The notes under the pieces: model-generated
What the model was told of the DNA's origin: nothing
Databases searched by the model: none
What the model saw: only the letters and a program-made list of their open reading frames with translations
Position numbers and translations under genes: made by a program
In this document: piece after piece, positions 41,042 through 50,363 of the stretch
How positions within the stretch are numbered: position 1 is the first letter of the stretch
How the letters are laid out: each line of letters opens with the position of its first letter
Assembly: GCF_900107745.1 (NCBI RefSeq)
Contig: NZ_FNRO01000002.1
Location: 682,001-746,000 of the forward strand
Direction: 5' to 3'
Length of the DNA stretch: 64,000 nt
From: Variovorax sp. YR216
GTDB taxonomy: Bacteria; Pseudomonadota; Gammaproteobacteria; Burkholderiales; Burkholderiaceae_C

Positions 41042-42018
41042 GAGGCTCCCCTTTGCGGTTGATGGATCCGTTGTAGCAGGTCGCCTTGACCCTGACGCGT
41101 CATCCTGCTTCGCTTCGGCCGGAGATCCTTTCGCAGTTCTTCGATCGTCGCGGCGGCGCTCGCGATGAATCGCTCGAGCGCGGGACTCATCCGCGTGGGG
41201 TTCCACACCAGCAGCGCCGGCGCGATGGCGGGCGCGCCGCTGAACGGCACGAAGCGGACGTTCTCCACGTTCGACCGCGCGAGCGAGCGCGGCACCAGCG
41301 ACACCCCCAACCCTTCGGCCACCATCGCAACGATGGTGAGCCACTGCCGCGCGGCATGGACCGTCTTCGGATGCACGCCGGCACGGCTGAAGATGGCGAT
41401 GACGTTGTCGTAGTTCGCAGGTGATACGTCGCGCGAGAACATTACGAAACGCTCGTCGGCAAGCTCGCCCAGGTCGACCGACTTCGCGCCAGCGCGGCGG
41501 TGCGTTGCGGGCAGGCAGAGCACGAACTCGTCCTCGATCAGCGGCAGCGACCGGAGCTGCGGCGGCACCACGAATGCATTGAGAAAACCAGCATCCAACT
41601 GGCCGTGCAACAGGCCCTGGAGCTCTTCGGCGGTCGACATCTCGCGCAGGATCAGGTCGATGCCATGCGCGTCGGCGTTGAATCTTTGAACGATGGCCGG
41701 CACACCGCGATAGACGAGAGAGCCGGTCATGCCGACGTCCAGCCGGCCGCGGCTGCCGCTCGCGACCGCCAGTGCAATCGACGAGGCGCGCGCAACGCGG
41801 TCGAGGATCTGGCGGGCCTCCTCCAGAAACGCCGACCCGGCCGGCGTCAGCTCGACGTGCTTGCTGCTGCGCAGGAGCAACTGGACGCCGAGCTCTTCCT
41901 CTAGCGCCTTGATCGCGAGGCTCAGCGGCGGCTGGGTGATGGCGAGGCGATCGGCGGCGCGGCCGAAATGGAGTTCCTCGGCCAGTACCGTGAAGTAGCG
42001 AAGGAAGTGCAGCTTCAT
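41038..42018 (-). CDS. LysR-type transcriptional regulator
   Basis: A 326-residue LysR regulator. The N-terminal HTH is FTVLAEELHFGRAADRLAIT followed by QPPLSLAIKALEEELG. The co-inducer domain begins SRGRLDVGMTGSLVYRGVPA. It is divergent from the Bug/CaiB/cupin/acyl-CoA dehydrogenase cluster that starts at 42135, which is the likely target. The 116-bp spacer has no assigned box. Confidence 0.9.
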   Translation of the reverse strand: MKLHFLRYFTVLAEELHFGRAADRLAITQPPLSLAIKALEEELGVQLLLRSSKHVELTPAGSAFLEEARQILDRVARASSIALAVASGSRGRLDVGMTGSLVYRGVPAIVQRFNADAHGIDLILREMSTAEELQGLLHGQLDAGFLNAFVVPPQLRSLPLIEDEFVLCLPATHRRAGAKSVDLGELADERFVMFSRDVSPANYDNVIAIFSRAGVHPKTVHAARQWLTIVAMVAEGLGVSLVPRSLARSNVENVRFVPFSGAPAIAPALLVWNPTRMSPALERFIASAAATIEELRKDLRPKRSRMTRQGQGDLLQRIHQPQRGAS

Positions 42019-42134
42019 GCCGAACGATTTTAGAAATGAATCGTTCGAGCCGCAAAGTGAATTGGACGCAAATGGTTGTCGTCTCGAAGATGCGAGGCGT
42101 CGCGATCAGACGACGGATATTCAGGAGACAACCC

Positions 42135-43094
42135 ATGCAGCTTTTTCGACGGGCTTTCGCGGTCCTCGCGTTCGTGTCGGCACCCCTGGCTTTCGCCCAG
42201 ACCTATCCCTCGGCACCGATCACCATGGTGGTGCCTTTCGCGGCGGGCAGCGGCACCGATGCGGTCGCGCGCATCCTGGCGAAGCGCCTCGGCGAGCGGC
42301 TCAAGCAGCCGGTGCTGGTGGACAACAAGGCGGGCGCCAGCGCGCAGATCGGCGCGCAGTTCGTCGCCAAGGCCAAGCCGGACGGCTACACGCTGTTCAT
42401 GACCACGAACACCTCGCACTCGGCCAATCCTGCGCTGTTCGCGAATCTGAAGTACGACCCGATCAAGGACTTCACGCCGGTCGCGCGCGTGGGCGAGCTG
42501 CCTTTCGCGGTGGTGGTGGATGCGAAGTTCCCCGCGAAGAGCATGAAGGAGCTGATCGACTATGCCAAGGCGAATCCTGGCAAGCTCTCCTACGCCACGC
42601 CGAACAGCACCTCGCTGGTGGCGTCCGAGACCATCCGGCGAATCGCCGACATCGATGTGCTCGGCGTGCCGTACAAGTCCAGTCCGCAGGCGCTCACTGA
42701 CCTGATCGCCGGGCAGGTGCAGATGTACGTGGCCGATCTCGGCTCGAGCATGTCGATGATCAAGGCGGGCAGCGTGCGTGCCCTGGCGGTGACGACCCGG
42801 AGGCCGGTGAAATCGCTGCCCGGTGTTCCGGCGGTTGCCGATGCGGTGAAGGGCTTCGACCTCACCTCGTGGAACGGCGTCTTCGGCCCGGCCGGCATGC
42901 CCAGGCCTGTCGTCGAGAAGCTGGACGCCGAGTTCCGGCAGGTGCTGGCCGAGAAGGAAGTGCAGGAGCAGCTCGCGCAGCTCGGCTTCGAAGTCTGGCC
43001 CAGCAGCGGCCCGGACGAGTTCGCGAAGTACGTGGCCGACCAGCTCGCGCACTGGACCTCGCTGATCAGGCAGGCCGGCATCCGGCAGGAGTAG
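42135..43094 (+). CDS. Tripartite tricarboxylate transporter substrate-binding protein (Bug/TctC)
   Basis: A 319-residue Bug protein beginning MQLFRRAFAVLAFVSAPLAF with a signal peptide, then APITMVVPFAAGSGTDAVAR and VDNKAGASAQIGAQFVAKAK. AGGAG lies before the ATG at 42135. It is the first gene of an acyl-CoA cluster, so its ligand is probably the acid activated by the neighbouring CaiB transferase. No TctA/TctB genes lie nearby. Confidence 0.92.
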   Translation: MQLFRRAFAVLAFVSAPLAFAQTYPSAPITMVVPFAAGSGTDAVARILAKRLGERLKQPVLVDNKAGASAQIGAQFVAKAKPDGYTLFMTTNTSHSANPALFANLKYDPIKDFTPVARVGELPFAVVVDAKFPAKSMKELIDYAKANPGKLSYATPNSTSLVASETIRRIADIDVLGVPYKSSPQALTDLIAGQVQMYVADLGSSMSMIKAGSVRALAVTTRRPVKSLPGVPAVADAVKGFDLTSWNGVFGPAGMPRPVVEKLDAEFRQVLAEKEVQEQLAQLGFEVWPSSGPDEFAKYVADQLAHWTSLIRQAGIRQE

Positions 43095-43096
43095 CC

Positions 43097-44341
43097 ATGA
43101 CGCGGGACGGAAAGGCGATGTGCGGCGGTCCGCTCTCGGGCGTGCGGGTGCTCGACATGACCTCGGTGATCATGGGGCCGTATACGACCCAGATCCTGGC
43201 CGAGCTCGGCGCGGAGGTCATCAAGCTGGAAAGCCCCGAAGGCGACAACATGCGCCACGTCGGGCCGATGAACAACCCGGGCATGGGGCACATCTTCCTG
43301 CACGCCAATGCGGGCAAGCGCAGCATCGTGCTCGACCTGAAGCGCGAGGGCGGACGCGAGGCCGCGCTGAAGCTCGCCGAAAGCTGCGACGTGTTGATCA
43401 GCAACGTGCGGCCCAAGGCCATGGCGCGTCTCGGGCTGGACTACGAGGCGGTGAAGGAACGCAACCCGCGCATCATCTACGTAAGCTGCTGCGGCTTCGA
43501 CCAGGACGGGCCCGACGCGGCGCGGCCGGCCTACGACGACCTGATCCAAGGCGCGACGGGGCTGCCGTGGCTCATGCAGCAGTACGGCGCGCCGGAGCCC
43601 ACCTATGCGCCGACGACACTCTCCGACCGGGTCACCGGCCTGCATGCGGTCTATGCGGTCACGGCTGCGCTGTATGCGCGCAGCCGGACCGGAGAGGGGC
43701 AGTCGGTGGTGGTGCCGATGTTCGAGGCGATGTCGCAGTTCATCCTCGGCGACCACATGGCCGGGCTGAGCTTCGAGCCGCCGCTCGGCACGCCCGGCTA
43801 TGCCCGTCTGCTGACGCCGCACCGCAAGCCCTACGCGACCGAGGACGGATGGCTCTGCGTGCTGATCTACAACGACAAGCACTGGCGCAGCTTCTTCGCG
43901 GCGATCGGCGAATCCGGCGGGCTCGGCGCCGACCCGCGCTTCGCCACGCACGGCGCGCGCGCGGCGCATATCGATGCGGTCTATGCCGAGGTCTCGCGCC
44001 TCATGCGCACGCGCACCACCGGGGCGTGGCGCGCGCTGCTGGATGCGGCCGACGTGCCGAACATGCCGATGAACAGCCCGGCCGACCTGCTCGCGAATTC
44101 GCAACTGCGCGCCACCGGCTTCCTGCGCGACGTGGTGCATCCGACCGAAGGCGCGATGCATGCCATGGCGCACCCGACGAAGTGGTCCGGCACGCCGCCC
44201 GCGCGCGAATCGGCGCCCGCGCCCCGGCTGGGCGAGCACACCGTGGCGCTGTTGCGCGAGGCCGGCTACTCGCAGGCGGCCGTCGAGGAACTCATTGCGA
44301 GCGGCGCGTGCGTCGCCGCGCAACCCAAACCGACGAATTGA
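43097..44341 (+). CDS. CaiB/BaiF family CoA-transferase
   Basis: A 414-residue class III CoA-transferase. GVRVLDMTSVIMGPYTTQIL and ELGAEVIKLESPEGDNMR are the N-terminal nucleotide and CoA motifs. The catalytic Asp lies in PAYDDLIQGATGLPWLMQQY. The C-terminal half has NMPMNSPADLLANSQLRAT. It moves CoA between carboxylic acids. It sits in a Bug-CaiB-cupin-acyl-CoA dehydrogenase row opposite a LysR gene. Confidence 0.92.
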   Translation: MTRDGKAMCGGPLSGVRVLDMTSVIMGPYTTQILAELGAEVIKLESPEGDNMRHVGPMNNPGMGHIFLHANAGKRSIVLDLKREGGREAALKLAESCDVLISNVRPKAMARLGLDYEAVKERNPRIIYVSCCGFDQDGPDAARPAYDDLIQGATGLPWLMQQYGAPEPTYAPTTLSDRVTGLHAVYAVTAALYARSRTGEGQSVVVPMFEAMSQFILGDHMAGLSFEPPLGTPGYARLLTPHRKPYATEDGWLCVLIYNDKHWRSFFAAIGESGGLGADPRFATHGARAAHIDAVYAEVSRLMRTRTTGAWRALLDAADVPNMPMNSPADLLANSQLRATGFLRDVVHPTEGAMHAMAHPTKWSGTPPARESAPAPRLGEHTVALLREAGYSQAAVEELIASGACVAAQPKPTN

Positions 44342-44344
44342 CCC

Positions 44345-44734
44345 ATGAAACCCAGGTACCTGATCCGCAGCGAAGACGTTCCCGCCTACCAGCCCGCCAA
44401 CCATCACCACACCAGCAATCGGCGGCTCATCGGTCCAGAAACCGTGGGTGCGCGCCAGATGGAAGTGTTGATGGGCACGCTGCACAAGGGCGGTGGCGCA
44501 CTGCCGCACGCGCACCCCGGCATCGAGCAGGCCTGCCATCTGCTGGAAGGCACCGCGCATGTCGAAGTGGCCGGCGAAGCCTTCGAGATGGCGCCCGGCG
44601 ACACCTGCTTCTTTCCCGCCGATGCGATGCACCTCTTCCAGGTCACCAGCGACACACCGGTCAAGCTGCTGGTGATCTACAGCCCACCCTATGGCGAATC
44701 GCCGGACAAGGTCCGCCGGCCCGCCCGCGATTGA
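44345..44734 (+). CDS. Cupin domain protein
   Basis: A 129-residue single cupin. The first cupin motif is PHAHPGIEQACHLLEGTAHV (metal His and Glu), the second PGDTCFFPADAMHLFQVTS (His). Starts MKPRYLIRSEDVPAYQPANH. Many such cupins are accessory dioxygenases or isomerases in acid catabolism; here the substrate is unknown. Located 3 bp after CaiB and before the acyl-CoA dehydrogenase. Confidence 0.85.
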   Translation: MKPRYLIRSEDVPAYQPANHHHTSNRRLIGPETVGARQMEVLMGTLHKGGGALPHAHPGIEQACHLLEGTAHVEVAGEAFEMAPGDTCFFPADAMHLFQVTSDTPVKLLVIYSPPYGESPDKVRRPARD

Positions 44735-44748
44735 ATCAGGAGACGAGC

Positions 44749-45912
44749 ATGAATTTCAGCCTCACGCCGGAGCAGGAGCAGATCCGCGATGCCATCGAGA
44801 AAATCTGCACGCCCTTTGATGCCGACTATTGGTTGCGCAAGGACCGCGAGGGTGGCTTCCCGGATGACTTCCACCGCGCGCTCGCGGATTCCGGCTGGCT
44901 CGGCATCGCGATGCCGGAGGAACATGGCGGAGCGGGGCTCGGCATCAGCGAGGCCGCGCTGATGATGCACACCATCGCCGCGACCGGCGCGGGCCTGTCG
45001 GGCGCGTCGGCGGTGCATATGAACATCTTCGGCCTGCATCCGGTCGTCGTCTTCGGCACCGACGAGCAGAAGCGGCGCTGGCTGCCGCCGCTGATCCAAG
45101 GCAGGGATCGCGCCTGCTTCGGCGTGACCGAGCCGAACACCGGGCTCAACACCCTGAAGCTGAAGACGCGCGCGGTGCGCGAGGGCGACCACTACGTGGT
45201 GCATGGCCAGAAGGTCTGGATCAGCACCGCGCAGGTCGCGAACAAGATCCTGCTGCTCGCGCGCACCACGCCGATCGAGGACAGCGAGGGCACCGAAGGC
45301 CTGAGCCTCTTCTACACCGACCTCGACCGTACGAAGGTCGAGGTCCGCGAGATCGAGAAGCTCGGGCGCAAGTGCGTCGATTCGAACCAGGTCTTCATCG
45401 ACGGACTCCGCATCCCGGTGGAGGACCGCGTGGGCGAAGAGGGCAAGGGCTTCAGCTACATCCTGCACGGGCTGAACCCGGAGCGCATCCTGATCGCGTC
45501 CGAGGCGATCGGCCTGGGCCGCGCCGCGTTGAAGCGCGCCGCCGGCTATGCGAACGAGCGCGAGGTCTTCGGTCGCCCGATCGGCATGAACCAGGGCATC
45601 CAGCATCCGCTGGCGAAGTCATGGATGGAGCTCGAAGCGGCCCACCTGATGGTGCAGAAGGCCGCCTGGCTCTACGACCAGCACCTGCCCTGCGGCGCGG
45701 AGGCCAACAGCGCGAAGTTCCTGGCAGCGGAAGCCTGCTACTCAGCCTGCGAGAACGCGATCTTCACGCATGGCGGCATGGGCTACGCGAAGGAATACCA
45801 CGTCGAGCGCTACCTGCGCGAAGCGTGGATACCGCGTCTCGCGCCGGTGAGCCCGCAGCTCATCCTCTGCTTCATCGCCGAGAAGGTGCTCGGCTTGCCG
45901 AAGTCCTACTGA
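44749..45912 (+). CDS. Acyl-CoA dehydrogenase
   Basis: A 387-residue FAD-dependent acyl-CoA dehydrogenase. It starts MNFSLTPEQEQIRDAIEKIC, contains CFGVTEPNTGLNTLKLKTRA (FAD/CoA region), and ends with TDMTHGGMGYAKEYHVERYL-like text (FTHGGMGYAKEYHVERYLRE). RBS AGGAGACG before the ATG. It would oxidise the CoA ester formed by the CaiB transferase. Confidence 0.94.
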   Translation: MNFSLTPEQEQIRDAIEKICTPFDADYWLRKDREGGFPDDFHRALADSGWLGIAMPEEHGGAGLGISEAALMMHTIAATGAGLSGASAVHMNIFGLHPVVVFGTDEQKRRWLPPLIQGRDRACFGVTEPNTGLNTLKLKTRAVREGDHYVVHGQKVWISTAQVANKILLLARTTPIEDSEGTEGLSLFYTDLDRTKVEVREIEKLGRKCVDSNQVFIDGLRIPVEDRVGEEGKGFSYILHGLNPERILIASEAIGLGRAALKRAAGYANEREVFGRPIGMNQGIQHPLAKSWMELEAAHLMVQKAAWLYDQHLPCGAEANSAKFLAAEACYSACENAIFTHGGMGYAKEYHVERYLREAWIPRLAPVSPQLILCFIAEKVLGLPKSY

Positions 45913-45916
45913 AGCG

Positions 45917-46750
45917 TCACTTGATGCCCGCGCGCATGAAGCTCTGCACGAACTGCCGCTGAAACAACAGGAACGCGATCAACAGCGGCGCGGAGGTCAT
46001 CAAGGTCGCCGCGGTGATCACCGACCAGTCCACGCCCTGGTCCACCGACGAGAACACCTGCAGGCCGACCGTCAGTGGCCGTGCGTTCACGCTGTTGGTG
46101 ATGATGAGCGGCCACAGGAAGTTGTTCCAGTGGAAGCTGATCGACACCAGCGCGAACGCGGTGTAGACCGGCTTGGCGAGCGGCACGTAGACGCGCCACA
46201 GCGTCTGCATCGCGCTTGCGCCTTCCACGCGCGCGGCCTCGTCGAGCTCCTTCGGGATGCCCATGAAGGTCTGCCGCAGCAGGAAGATCGCGAAGGCCGA
46301 GGCGAAGTAGGGCAGGCCGATGGCCACGAGCGTATCGACCAGGCCGAGCCGCGCCATGGTCTTGTAGTTCTCGACCAGCAGGATGTCCGGCATGATCATG
46401 AGTTGCACCAGCACGAGCGCGAAGGCCACGTTCCGGCCCCTGAACTCGTAGCGCGCGAAGGCGTAGGCCGCCAGGGTGCCGAGGACGAACTGGACCGCGA
46501 GCACCATCGCCACCAGCAGCGTGGTGTTCAGGAAGTAGCGCGCGAAGGGTGCCGCTTCCCACGCGCGGCGGAAGTTGTCGAGCGTGAGCGGCGCGGCGAG
46601 CGCGAAGCGCGTCGAGTACTCGGCCGGGTGGAAGGCGGTCCACACCGCATAGGCCAGCGGCAGGATCCACATGAGCGCCAGCAGCCACGCCGCGACCGTG
46701 TCGATCCAGGTGGGCTCGTTGAAGGCGAGCCTCTGCGTAGGCGCGTTCAT
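45917..46750 (-). CDS. ABC sugar/polyol transporter permease (UgpE/MalG type)
   Basis: A 277-residue membrane permease with six predicted segments and the EAA loop DEAARVEGASAMQTLWRVYV. It starts MNAPTQRLAFNEPTWIDTVA. The ATG overlaps the stop of the partner permease (46747) by 4 bp. With the ATPase at 49220 and the SBP at 47723 it forms a UgpB-type importer. Substrate not established (glycerol 3-phosphate or a polyol are the options). Confidence 0.9.
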   Translation of the reverse strand: MNAPTQRLAFNEPTWIDTVAAWLLALMWILPLAYAVWTAFHPAEYSTRFALAAPLTLDNFRRAWEAAPFARYFLNTTLLVAMVLAVQFVLGTLAAYAFARYEFRGRNVAFALVLVQLMIMPDILLVENYKTMARLGLVDTLVAIGLPYFASAFAIFLLRQTFMGIPKELDEAARVEGASAMQTLWRVYVPLAKPVYTAFALVSISFHWNNFLWPLIITNSVNARPLTVGLQVFSSVDQGVDWSVITAATLMTSAPLLIAFLLFQRQFVQSFMRAGIK

Positions 46751-47616
46751 TTGTAGTGCACCCGCTTGTCGAGCACGAAGAACTGGAACAGCGCGATACC
46801 CGCGAGCACCACCACCAGCACCACGGTGATGGTCGATGCATAGGCCGTGTCCCAGAAGCTGAAGCCCACTTCGTACAGGTGATAGAGCAGCAGGATCGAA
46901 GCGTTGTCCGGCCCGCCACGCGTGAGCACGAACAGGTGATCGACCATGCGGAAGGCGTTGATGAAGGCATTGACCAGCACGAAGAGCGTGGTCGGCATCA
47001 GGAGCGGCCATTGCACCCGGCGGAAGAAATACCAGCGCGAGGCGCCCTCGATCGCTGCCGCCTCGCGCAGGCTCGGGTTGAGTGTCTGCAGCGCGGCGAG
47101 GTAGAAGATCATGAAGAAGCCCGCTTCCTTCCAGATCGCGACGACCGTGACCGCGCCGAGTGCAGTGGACGGACTGCCCAGCCAGTTGTGCGAGGGCAGA
47201 CCCAGCGCGCTGGTGATCTGTTCGAGCAGGCCGTACTGAGGCGTGTAGAAGAAGAGCCAGATGTTGGCCACCGCGATCATCGGGAGCACCGTTGGCGTGA
47301 AGTAGGCCATGCGCAGGAAGGCACGGCCCGCGATGCGCTCGTTGACCCACAGCGCCATCACCAGCGCGAGCGCGATCGACGTCGGGATCGTCGCGCCCGC
47401 GAACCACAGGTTGTTGCGCACCGCCTTCCAGAACACCGGGTCGCCGACCATCGCCTCGTAGTTCTCGAGCCCCACCCACACGCCCGGGCGCTTGCCCTTG
47501 GGCGTCGAGAAGAAGCTGTCGATCAGCGTCGAGACGGCCGGCCAGTGCGTGAACGCGACCAGCAGCATCAGCGCCGGCAGCAGCATCAGCCAGGCGTGGA
47601 TAGCGCGCGGCCTCAT
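46747..47616 (-). CDS. ABC sugar/polyol transporter permease (UgpA/MalF type)
   Basis: A 289-residue permease with six segments and the EAA-type loop LREAAAIEGASRWYFFRRVQ. The ATG at 47616 (MRPRAIHAWLMLLPALMLLV) is the usual UgpA-like start; a GTG at 47640 would add eight residues and run close to repeat copy 2. It is co-translated with the second permease. Confidence 0.88.
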   Translation of the reverse strand: MRPRAIHAWLMLLPALMLLVAFTHWPAVSTLIDSFFSTPKGKRPGVWVGLENYEAMVGDPVFWKAVRNNLWFAGATIPTSIALALVMALWVNERIAGRAFLRMAYFTPTVLPMIAVANIWLFFYTPQYGLLEQITSALGLPSHNWLGSPSTALGAVTVVAIWKEAGFFMIFYLAALQTLNPSLREAAAIEGASRWYFFRRVQWPLLMPTTLFVLVNAFINAFRMVDHLFVLTRGGPDNASILLLYHLYEVGFSFWDTAYASTITVVLVVVLAGIALFQFFVLDKRVHYK

Positions 47617-47644
47617 CTGCGATATCTGGTGCCAGGGCACCCGC

Positions 47645-47725
47645 GGAACCGGCTTTGCCGGGCCGCCGGGTGCGCCCCCTGGAAGGGGGTTGGCGGACCT
47701 GCGAAGCAGGGGAGCCTAGGGGTCA
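47645..47725. repeat. Dispersed three-hairpin repeat, copy 2
   Basis: An 81-bp element between the SBP gene and the first permease gene. Hairpins: CCGGC-TTT-GCCGG, CCCCCT-GGA-AGGGGG, CCTGC-GAA-GCAGG. The third stem differs from copies 1 and 3 (CCAC/GTGG) on both sides, that is, by compensatory changes. Its right end overlaps the SBP stop codon. Confidence 0.85.
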
Positions 47726-49027
47726 TTTGAAGCTCTTCAGGATGCGGTCGGCTTCCTTTTGTGAATCCTGCATCGCCTGTGCCGGCGGCTTGGTGCCGGT
47801 CAGCGCGGCCTGGAGGCCGTCGTTGAGCGCCTTGGTCACGCGCTGGTTGTCATGCGTGGAGAACTCGGCGACCGAGAACGGCAGCTGGTCGCGCGCCACC
47901 AGTGCGGCCGGGAATTCGCTGCCGTACTTGCGCAGCGCCTCGGTTTCATAGGCGGCCGGCGACACCGCGACATAGCCGGTCTCGATGCTCCACTGCGCGG
48001 CGCGCTCGGGCTGCGTGATCCACTTGATGAACTTGAACGAGGCTTCCTGCTGTGCGGGCGTAGCCTTCTTGAAGATGTAGAAGTTGCCGCCGCCGGTCGG
48101 CGAGCCCTTGCGCTTGTTGGCCGGGATCATGCCGACGCCGAAGTCGAACTTGGCGTTCGCCTTGATGTTGGTCAGGTTGCCGGTGGTGGTGTAGATGATC
48201 GCGGCCTTCTTCTCGAAGAAGTCCTTCGGCGTCGTGCCCCACTCGACCACGCCGGGCGGGTGCACGCCGGCCTTGCCGAGATCGACCCAGTATTGCAGCG
48301 CTTCGACCACCTTCGGGTCGTCGAACTTGACCGCGGTGCCGGCGTCGTTGGCGAGGATCGCGTCGTTCGGCGTGGTCAGCGTCTGGAAGAGCCAGTACGG
48401 GAAGCCGCTCGACGGAATCTGAACGCCCCACTGCGTGACCTTGCCGCCCGAGTCCTTCTTTGTCAGCTTGGCGGCGGCGTCCTTGAGCTCGGCCCAGTTG
48501 GCCGGGGCCTTGTTCGGGTCGAGGCCGGCTTCCTTGAACAGTTCCTTGTTCCAGTACATCACCACGGTGGAGCGCTGGAACGGAATGCCCCAGGTCTTGC
48601 CGCCGGTCTGGCTGTTCATCATGAAGGCCTTGTAGAAGCCGCCCAGCCACGCCTTGTCATCCGCGGTCTTCACGAAGTCGTCGAAGGGCACGATCGCGTC
48701 TTCGTCGATCAGCGTGAACATGTCGGTCGACAGCAGCACCGAGGTCACCGGCGGCGTGCCGGACTTGTGCGCGGTCAATGCCTTGACGATGGTTTCCTGG
48801 TAGGTGCCCGCGTAGATCGGCGTGACCTTGATGCCGGGGTTCTCCTTCATGAAGCCGGCGGCGAAGCCATCGATGATCTTGGCGATCGGGCCACCCACGG
48901 CGACCGGGTAGTAGAACTGGACTTCCACCGGCGCCTGCGCATGGAGCGTGCCGGATGCGCCGGCAAAAAGGCCGCCGGCAGCGATGAACTGGGCGGCGAG
49001 CGCCCGGACGAACGTCTTGCGTTGCAT
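47723..49027 (-). CDS. UgpB-type ABC transporter substrate-binding protein
   Basis: A 434-residue periplasmic binding protein. Signal peptide to about residue 30 (MQRKTFVRALAAQFIAAGGL). The body shows the UgpB pattern: VEVQFYYPVAVGGPIAKIID, GIPFQRSTVVMYWNKELFKE, GNLTNIKANAKFDFGVGMIP and ETGYVAVSPAAYETEALRKY. E. coli UgpB has the same blocks in the same order. The ligand is probably glycerol 3-phosphate or a related polyol phosphate. The stop lies in repeat copy 2. Confidence 0.88.
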   Translation of the reverse strand: MQRKTFVRALAAQFIAAGGLFAGASGTLHAQAPVEVQFYYPVAVGGPIAKIIDGFAAGFMKENPGIKVTPIYAGTYQETIVKALTAHKSGTPPVTSVLLSTDMFTLIDEDAIVPFDDFVKTADDKAWLGGFYKAFMMNSQTGGKTWGIPFQRSTVVMYWNKELFKEAGLDPNKAPANWAELKDAAAKLTKKDSGGKVTQWGVQIPSSGFPYWLFQTLTTPNDAILANDAGTAVKFDDPKVVEALQYWVDLGKAGVHPPGVVEWGTTPKDFFEKKAAIIYTTTGNLTNIKANAKFDFGVGMIPANKRKGSPTGGGNFYIFKKATPAQQEASFKFIKWITQPERAAQWSIETGYVAVSPAAYETEALRKYGSEFPAALVARDQLPFSVAEFSTHDNQRVTKALNDGLQAALTGTKPPAQAMQDSQKEADRILKSFK

Positions 49028-49134
49028 GGTCTTCTTCTTCCTCTTGGGTGTGGAGTCAACTAAATCAGTGCTTCTCGGCGATTCGTTGGAAACGCAGCGT
49101 ATGAATCCGGTGCAGCCATGGCCAGGAATCCCGC

Positions 49135-49215
49135 GGAACCGGCTTTGCCGGGCCGCTGGGATTGCCCCCGGAGAGGGGGTGCCCGAGCCACACGAAGTGG
49201 GCGAGGCTGGGGGCG
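49135..49215. repeat. Dispersed three-hairpin repeat, copy 3
   Basis: An 81-bp element between the ABC ATPase gene and the SBP gene. Hairpins: CCGGC-TTT-GCCGG, CCCCC-GGAGA-GGGGG, CCAC-ACGAA-GTGG, then GAGGCTGGGGG. It ends 4 bp before the ATPase stop. Confidence 0.85.
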
Positions 49216-49219
49216 AGTG

Positions 49220-50233
49220 TCATAGTCGCTGTCCCGCGGCGTCGAAGCCGTGGGCATCTTCCCGGGCCCAGCGCAGGCCCACGTGATCGCCGGCGTCGGC
49301 GTGGTGCCGGCCGTCCACCCGCACCAGCAGGCTCTGCGTGCCGATCCGGCAGGCGAGGACGAGGTCGGCGCCGAGGTATTCCACGCTCTGCACCGTGGCA
49401 GGGATGCCCTGTGGATCGAGCGCGATCGCTTCGGGCCGCACCCCGAGCGTGGCCGCCTGCAGGCCGGTGTCGGCGTCGCTGCCGGCGATGCGGCTGCTTT
49501 CGAGCGCGACCAGGTTCATCGGCGGCGTGCCGATGAAGCGCGCCGAGAAAGTCGTCGCCGGCCTGGCATACAGGTCGCGCGGCATCCCGGCCTGCTCGAC
49601 GCGGCCCTGGTGCAGCAGCACGACCTGGTCGGCCATGCTCATCGCCTCGGCCTGGTCGTGGGTGACGTACACGACGGTGAGGCCCAGTTGTCGCTGCAGC
49701 TCGCGCAGTTCGCGCCGCATGTCCTGGCGCAATTGCGCGTCCAGGTTGGAAAGCGGCTCGTCCATGAGGCAGACCTTGGCCTGCGCGACCAACGCGCGGC
49801 CGAGCGCAACGCGTTGCTGCTGGCCGCCGGAAAGCTGCCCGGGCTTGCGTTCGAGCAGGGCGCCAAGGCCGAGCAGATCGGCCGCGTTTCTCAGGCGAAG
49901 CGCGGTTTCGGCGGCGGGCACCTTGCGCACCGACAAGCCGAAGGTGATGTTGTCCGCCACGCTGAGGTGCGGAAACAGCGCGTAGTTCTGGAAGACCATC
50001 GCAATGCCGCGCTGCGCGGGCGGGAGCGTGGTGACATCGCGCCCATCGATCAGCACCCGGCCGGCCGTGGCCGTCTCGAGCCCGGCCACGATGCGCAGGG
50101 TGGTCGACTTGCCGCAGCCCGAGGGGCCGAGCAGCACGCAGAACGACCCGGGTTCGATCTGCAGGTTCACGGCGTGCAGCGCGGTGCTGTCGCCCCAAGA
50201 CTTGGCGATATCGATCAACGCGATGGAAGACAT
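49220..50233 (-). CDS. ABC transporter ATP-binding protein (UgpC/MalK type)
   Basis: A 337-residue MalK-type ATPase. Walker A GPSGCGKST, Q-loop QNYALFPHL, signature LSGGQQQRVALGRAL, Walker B VCLMDEPLSNLDA, H-loop THD. A regulatory TOBE-type C-terminus begins FIGTPPMNLVALESSRIAG. The ATG at 50233 is used; further upstream residues read poorly. It opens the operon: ATPase, repeat, SBP, repeat, permease, permease. Confidence 0.92.
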   Translation of the reverse strand: MSSIALIDIAKSWGDSTALHAVNLQIEPGSFCVLLGPSGCGKSTTLRIVAGLETATAGRVLIDGRDVTTLPPAQRGIAMVFQNYALFPHLSVADNITFGLSVRKVPAAETALRLRNAADLLGLGALLERKPGQLSGGQQQRVALGRALVAQAKVCLMDEPLSNLDAQLRQDMRRELRELQRQLGLTVVYVTHDQAEAMSMADQVVLLHQGRVEQAGMPRDLYARPATTFSARFIGTPPMNLVALESSRIAGSDADTGLQAATLGVRPEAIALDPQGIPATVQSVEYLGADLVLACRIGTQSLLVRVDGRHHADAGDHVGLRWAREDAHGFDAAGQRL

Positions 50234-50363
50234 CAAATCAGTATATGGATCGGTTGTGACACCCGGTTGCATTGAGGGGTCAGTGTTTTCCTGACGCGAA
50301 GTTGGTGAGAAACTTCGATAAAGTGACCAACGCCTGTTCAGGCTTCACCTATAAGGAACACTC

